From Allacma fusca (taxonomy: Eukaryota > Arthropoda > Collembola > Symphypleona > Sminthuridae): a stretch of DNA of 64,000 nucleotides. Position 1 is the first letter of the stretch; the number at the start of each line of letters is the position of its first letter. This document shows positions 37,550 to 48,487 of the stretch, in pieces. The notes beneath the pieces were generated by a model. It saw only the letters and a list, made by a program, of their open reading frames with translations, had not been told where the DNA came from and did no database searches. The stretch is taken from NCBI GenBank assembly GCA_947179485.1, contig OX359245.1, forward strand, positions 25,283,067-25,347,066, written 5' to 3'. Made by a program: the position numbers and the translations under genes.

Positions 37550-37809
37550 TGCAGCTTAAACTGCCTTCGTTTATGTCCGATGCATTCAAGTAAATATGTC
37601 CCCACAAATTCCAGCCTGTCCGGCAAACTGCCACCCCCACAACTGCCACAATCACAACTGCTCTTCTCTGTCATTTTGCTGTCGTCCAGAAACATAAAAT
37701 AATTCTTGGATTTGTGAACGCCTTGATGGACTTGGCAGAGTACATTGGGGGTAAGTACATTTAGATGCACTTTGTAGCTAGCACCACCAAAGAATTCAAT
37801 TTGACTCAA
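37550..37809 (-). CDS. Short Cys-containing ORF beside element A, hypothetical
   Basis: About 85 codons remain outside the transposon (MSQIEFFGGASYKVHLNVL at the start; a middle CDCGSCGGG motif; end RRQFKLQSG). GC content and codon use look more coding-like than the flanks. Element A inserted in the last codons. Before insertion the frame would have ended in Ala-Cys-stop right after the target site, so the insertion changes only the tail. It may be a real small gene, one exon of a longer gene or a chance ORF. No family recognised. Confidence 0.25.
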
Positions 37810-38160
37810 CGGATCACAATAATTACTAATCTTTTAAAGCAGGCACTCCGGAACGTTTAAACAAGTGGGCGGGGACGGGGGAAATTTTCTAAATTGATTT
37901 TAGTAACTATCGCCCAGCGTCTTATTAAACACAAATAGTATTTTATGGACGATTTTAGAAAAATGTCCCCCTCTATTTCCCCTCCCATTCCGACCTGCCC
38001 GTTTTAAAGTGATTTCTTGAAAATACAGATTTCTTTTTAATAAACTTGGCGTTTATTTCTTGTAAAGAAACATATGTGTCTAAGAATGCAAAACCACCAT
38101 TCATGCATGTATTAATGGGAGCAAAGTATTTAAGTATCCGTCAGTTGCATTACATTCCTA

Positions 38161-38910
38161 ATGACCTTCAACGCGTTTCTAAGACCAACATCCCCTGAGC
38201 AAATTACGTCATTATTCGGAGCTCATCCATCTATCCAACTAAGAATCTGTTCCGCCCTTTTCATTTGTCACATTGAGTACATTTTTCACTCTTCTGCTTT
38301 AGCATTAATCATGACTAATCATTCTCTCACATATCTGGGAATTGAGGTACTGTCTATAGAAATATTGTATTCAGTACAACGTAAATTATATGTACTGGGT
38401 TATCATTACGAATCCTGTATACATTTCAGTGTAGAAACAACCAAGTTGACTGGAAGGGGTTTCAGAGCCGACCGAGAAAAATTCCACTTCTATCTGGAAC
38501 TACAACTGCTGCTGAAAATGTACAACTACATCTTCAGCTCTATAATACTTCCCGTGGTCCAAGTAGTGGGAATCACAATATTTGTTCATGTACAGTGGAA
38601 TACGACTCAGTGGAATTCAAGTAATGTCACTTGGAACCCTTGGTTCTTTCATGATTGTCATGCTTATAACAATGTTTAGTTTTATGGCAGAAGTGAATCA
38701 CCGAAGTAAGGTAATTTTGCGGGAATGGAGAAGAGATCAAGATTGTGGAGGAGCTTTTAGCTATAAACTGGCAGTTGCATTTCTTTCCGAAGCTTGCCCG
38801 AACTGAAAGTTCTCATAGGATCACATTACTTTGTGGATAGAAAAATAGTACTAACTTTTGATGGTATCCTGATTGTCAACTCCGTCAACTTTCTTTTGGT
38901 TAATCGTTGA
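38161..38910 (+). pseudogene. Seven-helix receptor-like pseudogene
   Basis: Hydrophobic segments run in order through the region: RGFRADREKFHFYLELQLL leads into a helix ending IFVHVQW, then SFMIVMLITMFSFMAEVNH, then LKVLIGSHYFVDRKIVLTF followed by a last hydrophobic stretch ILIVNSVNFLLV. The order resembles the C-terminal half of large springtail receptor-like families and of insect chemoreceptors. The reading frame changes twice (about 38610-38640 and near 38800), with no splice sites to explain it, so this looks like a decayed host gene. The family call is from overall pattern; no signature motif is decisive. Confidence 0.5.
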
Positions 38911-39146
38911 GTGGTTACATATCATCTATTGTGAGAAGATTCATGTAAGTAACTTTATTTAAATTATATAACAAAAAGAAACTTGCTATTAATAATAGAT
39001 TCCATATCTTTGGCTTATGTGGTTAACTTAATTAAACAAAAGGTAAATTATATGCAAGCTTTTTCAATTTTTTTGAAATTTTGTTTCAGAAAATTTACTT
39101 CATTGAGGGTAAATACTTGAGGCTACAGGGCAGCATTATTCCAAAA

Positions 39147-41627
39147 CAGTGCTCGGACTGGGTACGGGTAATACTCGGGTAAATGGGTACGGGTACAGGT
39201 ACGGGTACTACCCGGGTACAGAAATTGCGTACTCGCAAGTACGTGGGTACTACCTGGGTACTCTGGATTTTAGAAAATAAAGTGGGTACAGGTAAGGGTA
39301 CGGGTATGGGTACTCACCCAGTTTCAATCGGGTAGTACCCAATAGATACGGGTATCACTACGTAAAATATCTGTACCCGTGCATGCTGTACCCGAGTATT
39401 TGTGGGTACTTCAAGGTTTCTTACTGGAATGGATTACTATGGCTTAGACCTGCCAACCGTTGAGTTGGGCTTTAAATTTACTTTGCTCCTTTGTATACGG
39501 GTGCTCGTGTGAGTGATAGAGCAACGGGGCTTCGTTTCAATTCTGATTACTTGGTAGTTGCGTTCAAACGCTATCTAATAAAGAAATATAACGTTAAGAG
39601 CCAGTCAGATTGCCAATTTATCTACTTGTAGAATGTGACTCATTACAAAAGAATTTCAAGGACCGGGTTTTGAGTTTAAATTTAATTACGTTCATTGGAA
39701 GCCGAAAATTAAAATTATTTATATCTATATATTACTTAAAGAATAAATATGCGTTTGTTATTTTCTTGCCAGATCCGTTTCATATTGGTATGGTAAACAA
39801 GGTTGGCAATTTGAAAATGCCAAGAGATTTTCAATCCAGCGCATTTACTACACTTTGGGCATTTTCAATTCAGGGCATTTATGACACCGGGCATTTAAGG
39901 CATTTATTAAATATTTATGAAATTTTGGACAATATCATTCCCTGCTGACACTATTTGGATTTCAGTCCCTTTGATTATTGTTGATAATTTTAATGTTAAC
40001 AGTGTAGGCATATGTGGTTGGCTCTCATGGGACTACATTTGAGAGTAATTTCGCCAGTCTTGGGTAAACATGGGAGTTTCAGTCAACAAATAAAATATTC
40101 AATATTGCCTCCTAACTTACGCCCTGAAACCACAATATTTACTTTGAATGAAGATATACAATTCAAATTAATTCGCATAATATTTTGTGAACAGTATTAA
40201 AATATATTGTTTTATAAATTAATACAACAGATCGTTGATGAAAAAATGGGAAGATCAGACAATCCTACTTTCCTCCTGCTTCACTAATCTTGTTCTTAGT
40301 ACTACCCACAATTCTAAACGTCGAGAACTATAGAGAAGCTCCCTAAAAAGTTCCTTATAATCTCCTACGGACTTACGCTAAAAGATTTTTGAAAAGATTT
40401 GTTTGGATTGGAAAAACAAAATTGATGTTTTTGAAATCGAAAAACAAATTTCCGGTTATGAAGATTTTGGTATTTATTCGTTCAAATTGGTTATTCATAC
40501 ACCATACAAGAATCCTTGTATGGTGTAATTCAAATTCAATAGCTTATTTGCGAGAACTTATTTCATTTCATTCATGTGGTTAATATTTTAGCGTACTAGC
40601 AAATGAATTATTTCGGTGTTTAAAAAAAATACAAATGATTTTAAAAAATTTGTTAATGCCAAGGGAAAATGCCCGGCATTATAATTAATTACCACAAAAT
40701 GGACAAAATGGACATTTTTGGCAATTTCCGAGCGTTTTCAACGGGGCAGCCAAATATCGTAGTGCATTTTTAATAAGCAAACTAGTGGTCGGACTAGTTC
40801 AGTTTGGTTCGTAAAATTCAGTTTAGTTCGGTTCAGAAAGTGAACTGAATCGAAAATCAAAATTTCAATTCAGTTAGCTATTCTTCGGTTCAGTTCAGTT
40901 CAGTTTCCTCTATGAACTGAAACTGAACTGAACTGAACTGAATATGTATATATATAGAGATTTTTTAAGTAAGGGGTATACGCAGTTCTTTGTATCCCAC
41001 TTTAATCTGATTTTAAATATGTTCAATCTAGTACTGTTCTAGCACTGCAAATGCAATCAAATTTTACGTAGATACTTCTTAAAAAGTAACACTCAGAGAT
41101 GAGAAGTGCGTCATATAGAACGACAGAAACAGGCTTTATCGTGCATGCGTAACAATCAGTTCAAACGATTCAGTTCAGTTCAGTTTTACGCAGGAACCGA
41201 ACCATTCAATTTAGTTTGTGTATCGAACTGAACCAAAATTTGTATGAACCAAACTGAACTGAACTGAACTGAACTGAAATTTTCAGTTTTGAACTGAACT
41301 GGTCCGACCACTAAAGCAAACACGTCAGTACCCGAGGAAGACCCGGGTAAAAACGATAGGTACTTGGGTATGGGTACAGGTTTTGGGTACATTACGGGTG
41401 GGGGTAAACTGTGGGTACAGGTACTACATTTTAACTTCAAGTGTGGGTACGGATGCTGAAAAATATTACCCGGGTACTCGGGTATGGGTACGGGTATATG
41501 TACAGCATTTCGTCGTACCCGATATTCGGGTACGGGTATGGGTACGGGTATATGTACAGCATTTCGTCGTACCCGATATTCGGGTACGGGTATGGGTACA
41601 CGGTTTCTGTACCCAGTCCGAGCACTG
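39147..41627. mobile_element. hAT-type non-autonomous element D, with element E inside
   Basis: Exact 8-bp target duplication TTCCAAAA (39139-39146 and 41628-41635). Termini CAGTGCTCGGACTGGGTAC are identical in inverted orientation. Arms at about 39147-39420 and 41330-41627 consist of the motif GGGTACGGGTA repeated many times. Length 2481 bp including the inserted E. ORFs across the arms on both strands (41383-41741) are by-products of this motif and not genes. Confidence 0.9.
40783..41313. mobile_element. hAT-type MITE E, inserted in D
   Basis: Exact 8-bp target duplication AAGCAAAC (40775-40782 and 41314-41321). Left terminus TAGTGGTCGGACTAGTTC and right terminus, reverse-complemented, TAGTGGTCGGACCAGTTC. 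Arms are repeats of GTTCA/TGAAC-type units (GAACTGAACTGAACTG) in inverted orientation. 531 bp, non-coding. Its TIR shares GGTCGGAC / GCTCGGAC with its host D, so the two families may be cross-mobilised. Confidence 0.9.
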
Positions 41628-41635
41628 TTCCAAAA

Positions 41636-43327
41636 TCAGGATTTGTTTTACTGTATTGCCTTCTCCAATTTCTTCCTGAGGCAGAATTTCTTCCCTATTT
41701 GTTTTACTACAAATAGTACTTATTAAAGTAGTTACTATCAAATAGCTATCTGGAATCTGGAAAACTTATAAAATTTCCTGCCAATAGTCGTCAAAACCTT
41801 TTCTTAGCTATTTTGTGTAGGAATGTAAAAACTATTTTTGAAAATGTTAAATAATGCTTACTTAGCTTCTCCTTTTGCCCCAAATATTGAAACAGATCAC
41901 TGAAGTTTTAAGAAAAACGTTGTTACCAACTAAGGGAATTAAATATTTTTATTAGTCACTCCCTTACAAATGTGCGGGGCGAGGTTGTAGAGGGGTGAGG
42001 TCAAATGAGTCTGGTCTGGTCAGCCTGGTCATCGAAAATGAAATCCTCAAAGCAAAACTCATCGATGACTACAGTAGAACTAAATTGCAAAGTCACCAAG
42101 GGGGGAAGTGATACTTGCGTGATTCATTGTTCATATTGGTCCATCTTGTAATAACGTCCGTAAAAGTTTTGTGCCAGGACCTTTGTACCTGATGTACTAG
42201 TTGCATGTACTAGCATGTATTTAAATTTGACCTATTAGAATTTCCTGAGGTCAAACGGATGGCCTAATCTGCTCCTAAATCAATAGGATTCCGACTAATT
42301 ATGTATTGTATCACTGTAAAAAGTTAGAATTGTCTGGCGACATTTGTTTAGCAGTTATCGTGCGGATGGACAAGCACACAAGTAGGCATCAATCCAATAA
42401 AAATAGGCAACTTCGTTTAACTTCTCCACTTTAAACACTGTTAATGGATATACATACATACATTGGCATACAACAAAGTAATCCCAGAAAATACTTTTAA
42501 TAAGGTCATCCGTAATCAATATTTCCGGAATAATTAATTTATGGAGAAAAATATGAACCTGTCATCCCAACCTTTTCCGCTGATCTATGATCATGACTGA
42601 TGCAATAACCAAATAATAAACAAACAGGTAGAAAATTTTGATTGACTATCGACTGTGTCGTGTTGTTGATAAGATGCGAATTGATTTTAATGGAAACATA
42701 CATTGTAACATACCATTTTTGTGTATGTATTTATTTAATGTGAAGTAGGATTTCCGTACAAACATATCCGTACTAGATAAATGTAAGTGAAATAGAAACA
42801 CTCACACATACATAAGTAATTACAACAAAAATATTACTTATCGTTAATAGTCAGTATTATATGTATTAATTAAATGCATCCATTTGATCTAAAAGCTGAA
42901 ATGACCTTTAGATAGGTCGGAGCTTGATCAGAACTGACGCGTTATCTGACAAATTCCGTACAGTGATTCGCACTCACCGACAGAAGCTTCCTCTTTCCTC
43001 AAATTTGTTCTGCTGAATTAAGCGTACTAACATTTTATCTGGTTATGCAATTTACCTATAATCCAAAAATTCTCACGTAGATAAACATAATCCTGAAACT
43101 AAATTATCAGTTAGAACCAGCAGAAGTACTATCTACTTTTAGTATCTGTTCAGTGTTCAGTTGTTTTAGTAATGTCAAAATATATGCTTAATCAATGCGT
43201 CTCTTCCTGGCGGGCTAAAATGCTGACTCCGTTTAAACTCCGTCATTAAAATGTCTGAAACTGAGTACATACACAGTGGAAATGAATAAAAGTCAGAAGC
43301 AGTAAAATCAGATTAACATAATTCACC
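41636..43327. other. Intergenic stretch upstream of the subtilisin-like gene
   Basis: No gene, RNA or bounded element recognised in about 1.7 kb. The promoter of the next gene should lie at its right end; a weak ATAAAAG occurs about 40 bp upstream of the ATG. Confidence 0.5.
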
Positions 43328-44800
43328 ATGGATCTCCTCACGGTTTTAGTATTTTCGGTAGCACTTACCGTGGCTGCGTCTACAACAATCAAGATTGACC
43401 CTCGAGTCCTGGACGATGCCCGGGAGCAGGGCACCACCGATATTATCGTCCACATGAAGGAGAGCAACCTTGAGAAAATCCGGTCTCACGCCAGTTCTCT
43501 CCGGAATGCCGATCATCACAAAAGAAGCGAAGAGCTTTACACAGATCTCAAAGGTTACAGCGATAAGGTTCAACGAAATGTGCTACAATTGTTGGAAAAA
43601 CGAAAAACCCCATACATGAAAGTTACACAGCTTTGGTCAGTGAATCGGATTTCCGTAAAAAATGTGACCCCTGAAACAATTAAACTACTCTCGGAAATGT
43701 CCGATGTCTCAGCTATCAGAGAAGACCGAAAATTTCCTATAGCAAAAGTGTTTGACTTGGAGACCGTCGATAACTTAGAACCCACTAAAAATAAGAACAC
43801 GGGCATTAATGAAAACGTGTGGAATGTGGATAGAACGGGGGCCTCTTCCATGTGGAGTTACTACGGGAACACCGGGCAGAATATCACGGTGGCCAATATT
43901 GACACTGGCTGCAGGGTCTCGCATATCTGCTTGAAAGACAAGTATGAGGAAGGTTGTTGGAATGATCCTTCCGGACAGTCTGAGATTCCAGAGGACCTGC
44001 AAGGACATGGTACCCACACCATGGGAACGATAGTCGGGAGTTGTGGAATTGGATTAGCTCCAGGAGCAACATTTTCTGTATGCAGAGGGTGTGGCACACA
44101 ATCCTGCACAGAGTCTGATCTGCTAGCTTGTGGGGATTGGATAATTTACCCAACAAATACAAAAGGTATCTATATGCCGCAATGCAGACCCGACATCGTA
44201 AGTAACAGCTGGGGAGGAGATCCAAACGATCCGTTCTACATGGACCAAGTGGCTGCCTGGGATTCGGCGGGAATTATGCATGTTTTCTCTTGCGGGAACT
44301 CCGGTCCAGAATGCGGTTCAGTGGGCTCTCCAGGGGATTATCCAAGTGTGACATGTGCTGCAGCTACGGACAGTTTAGACAAACTAGCCGATTTCAGTAG
44401 CCGTGGTCCAGGTAGTTACCCGATGAGGGATGGTGGGAAACCTGATATTGCAGCTCCAGGAGTCAGTATTTTATCTGCCTATAATACAAGTGATACTGCT
44501 GGGGCTTATATGTCTGGAACAAGTATGGCTGCCCCGCATGTGGTTGGTATGCAAGTTTTGATGCTAAGGTTCATTAAGGGCTACATAGACTCCTCAAAAG
44601 CTACTCCCAAATGCATGGGTGATCTCGCGCGTGCTTTTATTATGAAGACAGCACAGCCTGGTAATTTCAATGGGACTTTAGATTGTGACGGAGTTTCGGA
44701 CTCAGATACTCCTTACAATCCTTTCTTTGGGAGGGGACTCGGCAATGTCAAAGATGCATATGCGAGGTACGAATCCATGAATTTTGATGCGTTGTGTTAA
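43328..44800 (+). CDS. Secreted subtilisin-like serine protease (S8), intronless
   Basis: 490 residues in a single exon. A signal peptide (MDLLTVLVFSVALTVAAST) is followed by an inhibitor_I9-like propeptide to about residue 140, with the phrase IIVHMKESN typical of such prodomains. The catalytic domain has Asp192 (NIDTG), His227 (GHGTHTMG), oxyanion Asn324 (SCGNSGP) and Ser399 (GTSMAAPHV). All active-site residues are present, and there are many Cys residues for disulfides. Overall form is closest to bacillopeptidase F-like or insect extracellular S8A enzymes, which break down proteins outside the cell after cleaving their own propeptide. ATG context ACCATGG is optimal. A polyadenylation signal AATAAA lies at 44968. 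Absence of introns contrasts with the neighbouring genes and suggests retroposition or transfer. Confidence 0.93.
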   Translation: MDLLTVLVFSVALTVAASTTIKIDPRVLDDAREQGTTDIIVHMKESNLEKIRSHASSLRNADHHKRSEELYTDLKGYSDKVQRNVLQLLEKRKTPYMKVTQLWSVNRISVKNVTPETIKLLSEMSDVSAIREDRKFPIAKVFDLETVDNLEPTKNKNTGINENVWNVDRTGASSMWSYYGNTGQNITVANIDTGCRVSHICLKDKYEEGCWNDPSGQSEIPEDLQGHGTHTMGTIVGSCGIGLAPGATFSVCRGCGTQSCTESDLLACGDWIIYPTNTKGIYMPQCRPDIVSNSWGGDPNDPFYMDQVAAWDSAGIMHVFSCGNSGPECGSVGSPGDYPSVTCAAATDSLDKLADFSSRGPGSYPMRDGGKPDIAAPGVSILSAYNTSDTAGAYMSGTSMAAPHVVGMQVLMLRFIKGYIDSSKATPKCMGDLARAFIMKTAQPGNFNGTLDCDGVSDSDTPYNPFFGRGLGNVKDAYARYESMNFDALC

Positions 44801-44967
44801 ATCAGATATACTAATTTCCTTCATCCAATAGTTGTAGATATTTTTACCTGATTTATACTTTTAAAATTATGCCTTTTTTAATATGTGACAACATGCATAC
44901 ATGTACTAAATGTATTATTATTATTGACATTTGATAGATATCAGTTTGCGTATTTTCTTGTTTCGTA

Positions 44968-44973
44968 AATAAA
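44968..44973 (+). promoter_or_regulatory. Polyadenylation signal of the subtilisin-like gene
   Basis: AATAAA 165 bp after the stop codon at 44800, the first canonical hexamer downstream. Confidence 0.5.
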
Positions 44974-46383
44974 TTAATAATGTATCCGATTGCAATTTAA
45001 CAGCTCTTAGAACTATTATAACCTTATTTAAGCAATTTTCATCCCCATACTGCTAAAAATTAATGTTTCTAAATAGCGTTTCATCCCTGCATATCCATAG
45101 TGTGGTTTGAAGTGATATATGGCACGGCCATGAACGTTTTAAAAGCTACATACGTGCATTTGGCTCAAGGGGAATCCCCTACCTTGCCCAAGCCGTTTCA
45201 AAAATTGACGGAAGCACGGATGTCAATCAGTTTCATTCGGCTTGATTAAACCCAATAAAAAAAATTTGAAGCGTATAAAAGGCATTACGTCATAAAAGGA
45301 TCAGCGCTCATTGTACTTACTTTATTTTGGCTTACGGACATCACGTATCAGACTTGATGGCCTTTTGGCAGATTTGCTTTCATCGTAACTGTCAATTTTG
45401 AGTACATGTTATGCCCGGACTGATCCACATCAACTCCCCCTTCCCAATCAAAAGTTAAAATTGTTAGAAAATTTCCATATTTTTAGCTTGCTCCAATTTC
45501 TACAAATTTAATTTTTCTTCTCATTCACAACCATTGATTTTCCTACAACTTAAATTATTTAGCGTGTGTTGTAATATAAAATAAAGGATTTGAAAAAAAA
45601 TTGATGCAATTAGCGTACATGCTATTAGATGAAAATCCCTTATTCCTATAAGATTAACAAAACAATTTGCAGATATGTTTCCACTTCCTAAAATTCAATC
45701 AGCCTGAGACGGAGTAATTCTACTAAAAATTCACTCACGTGGATCTTACTAAAAACAATGACAATGTATTTTGTATCTATGTACAAACCCAGGAAATAAC
45801 AAAACAGCTCCAGATACTCTTTAATTGATTGACTGAACAGGAGCATTACTAATCTAGAGATTTACGCGTACGTAAGAGATGAGCACTGACATGTGCTGCA
45901 CTAATTCCCTCCAATCTATGATCTATATAGTGAAATATCTCTTTATTATCAATTCATTCAAAGATCAACCTCACTCACAGTAAAAACTACTCTCACTTAA
46001 AAGCAGTTCACTCACCGGACGACTTTTTTCTCTATATGATAACTTACCTTGGCATGCTTTCAGGTGTATTGACACTGTACGCATACACATATGAGAAGTA
46101 ACAGTAATAATTAGCATTTTTCATCAAAAAGTCAATCCTGCCAATAAAATTTGGCCACGAATTAGTCCTCGACAATATTACATATAATCAAGATCTCTGG
46201 GCTTATTGTGCATGAAGATATGTTGATTACGTTTTGAGCCATCCATATGATCTCTCACAATCAGTAGTTTCGCAATTAACAAATTATTTGTTTGCGGTTA
46301 AATCCAATGCGTTGATGTAATTGCCTTACCATGATTGTGTATTACAGGTAATATAGGAATTAAGTGTAGGAATGATACATATT
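44974..46383. other. Intergenic stretch, no gene seen
   Basis: About 1.4 kb, AT-rich, with no supportable gene or repeat boundary. Confidence 0.5.
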
Positions 46384-46486
46384 TGCAGTATTGCTCAAAG
46401 TTCCTAGAATCTAGGAAATTCAACTCGCGCCAGTATTGCACGTGGTTAAAGATACCACACTTGAACGTGGTGTCTAACCATGTCAC
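46384..46486. repeat. 103-bp block, left copy of an inverted pair
   Basis: Its reverse complement is identical at all 103 positions to 63665-63767. It contains a palindrome TTCCTAGAATCTAGGAA and an imperfect hairpin GGTTAAAGATACCAC / GTGGTGTCTAACC. Weaker similarity continues beyond one end (CAAAGATG and AATTTTGC-TACCC), then stops. It could be a terminal or subterminal repeat of a large element or a dispersed MITE. Confidence 0.85.
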
Positions 46487-46704
46487 TGGCCAAAGATGCG
46501 CACGCAATTTTGCCTACCCTACGTACACTAGGCAAACAAAACAATAGGATTTTAAATATCGGATCAGTTTTAGAGGAAAAGCGTTGGAAATTCGTTGCAA
46601 GTATTTTCATTGCCGCGGCTTTTTTTACGTCGCAATCGTAGATATTGATAATAGTTATATGCGATGCTAATTTTTATTGTTTGAATTTTAAATTCACTGC
46701 TGAT

Positions 46705-47513
46705 TAGACATGTTAGTACCGTTCTTGTTTAAAATACCGTAATTACCGTTACCGTAAAGTGGAAAAACTCCGGTAATATTTTTAAGGTACGGTATCGTAA
46801 ATTAATCCGATTATGGTAAAAACACGAATATAAGTCGATTTTTATGGTATGTGTGTAAAGACATGAAGTAAAAAATCCAACATCAGTTATTCAACAATCA
46901 GTTTAGCGTCTTTGATGTCGATTAATGTGAGAGTATTAAATGTGCAGAAATTCCTTATAAAATAAGCTAGTTTGAAAAAAAATTAAATTTCCTTTTTTAC
47001 ATTCGTATGAAAAATATGAAAATCATAAAATATAGAAAACGATACTGATTTCTTCGATCTATCTTCTAGTAATTTTTCCTAAACTAAATCTTTACCAAAT
47101 TCGGTCGTACTTATATTAATTTAGGAAGTGACTTCCCATCTCTTTCTCATAACAGGTGAAGTGCCATCATGCCGTCAGACCGACTCAAAACATGACTCCA
47201 AACACTTGAATTATTAGACGCACGACTTGGTTTAGATTCTAAATAATCGGTTCGAATAAGTTTTTTTCCATATTGACACTACACACAATCTTTATTGTCG
47301 AACGAATTCCTTTCATTTTTGAGTTTAACTCTTTTTAATGAAAATTCGAGTATGTAACACCACAATTTTATGAGCCTTCCGCTGGATTGACGATATCGTA
47401 TGGAGTTACGATATCGCTTCAAAAAACCGATAATTATCGTACCTAAACCGTACCTAAATTTTTTACGGTAATTACGGTATTACCGTACTACGATACCGTA
47501 GTTGACATGTCTA
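46705..47513. mobile_element. hAT-type non-autonomous element F
   Basis: Exact 8-bp target duplication CTGCTGAT (46697-46704 and 47514-47521). Termini TAGACATGTTAGTAC and, reverse-complemented, TAGACATGTCAACTAC. Arms at about 46705-46810 and 47395-47513 carry degenerate ACCGTAATTACCGTACC repeats in inverted orientation. 809 bp, non-coding. Confidence 0.87.
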
Positions 47514-47631
47514 CTGCTGATCCACTTTGAGGTCCTAAAAATTAATCACGCGGGTTGAGGTGGAATAGAGTTCAAAATACTGGTTCCAATGAATTTTACG
47601 GTAAATTAATGTCAAATGCGCTTAGATGTCA

Positions 47632-48160
47632 AAGGTCATACTAGGCATTACAATTTGTGAAACATTTGTATATGGTCAAGCTTATAAGATAAAATATTCT
47701 AGATACTATTTTTCCAAACTGCAGATGACCTAAAATGAACTTCCTTCATCACATATTAACATATATTTATATATACTCTGCATCAAAATACACGCGTATG
47801 CATATTACTGACGGGTGATCAAATATCTGTGCAGTGGAAAGATATGCAGTGGTGAATTTACAAGGTGTGTACTATATTTTTGTCACTGTACAATCGATTA
47901 TAAGTTAAATCAGCTGTTTAGACGAGATGAAGTGTGTTTGAATGTCGTAGCTCATATTGGGCATAACAACTTATGAAATACCTACTAGTGGACAACATGG
48001 CAATGCTTGCATAATTAAACTTTTTTAAAAACTATTTTTCGGAACTATAGATTATGTAAAATGAACTTCACATATGCTGGATATTTGCATGCATATACGC
48101 CCAAATGTACATGTATGCACATCACTAATGGGCATTCAGGGATATTTTGTTTAAATTTGT
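47632..48160. repeat. Diverged tandem duplication of about 315 bp
   Basis: The stretch at about 47632-47840 (GGCATTACAATTTGTGAAA, then AAAATGAACTTC, then a TGCATA-rich end with ATCACTAATGGG-like sequence) is matched in order by about 47948-48160 (GGGCATAACAACTTATGAAA, AAAATGAACTTC). The copies are diverged, so the duplication is old. The remaining DNA between element F and 48488 shows no gene. Confidence 0.5.
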
Positions 48161-48487
48161 AGTCGTGGAGTAATTTTTTGTTCGGTTAATCAGAGAACTA
48201 GACGTTCAACTTTGTAAATAATCCCGTGTTGTGCCCTTTGGTAATTCGGATAAATATAATAGCATTAAATGTTTAAGCTGAAAACCATATAACTAACATC
48301 TAAACACTAAACATCCATATAATTAAGTGTTGCATGCTTGTTTGATTTTCACTGAAAGCCTAAAAAGTCAACTTTCGTGAACTGTAATAATGTGTACATC
48401 ATGTTAAACGAGAATAGCAGTCTGTCTGAACAATTTGAGTACATATAGTATGAGGTAGTATAAAAGTATTTGAGGATGTTTAACAAT

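Noticed and set aside
39795-40770. Possible third element inside D, with GGCATTTT-like motifs at both sides (39795-39920 and 40655-40770)
   Set aside because: The ends align only loosely and no matching target duplication was found; the motif may simply belong to D's interior.
41383-41741. Overlapping ORFs on both strands rich in Gly-Tyr or Tyr-Pro
   Set aside because: They are translations of the GGGTACGGGTA arm of element D and are open in several frames for that reason.
43246-44225. Minus-strand ORFs opposite the subtilisin-like gene
   Set aside because: Shadows of a well-supported coding strand.
46298-46507. ORF across the 103-bp block, shared with 63626-63961, as a conserved peptide gene
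   Set aside because: The identity is at DNA level including all third codon positions, both strands are open in the left copy, and similarity ends abruptly outside the block, so a repeat explains it better.
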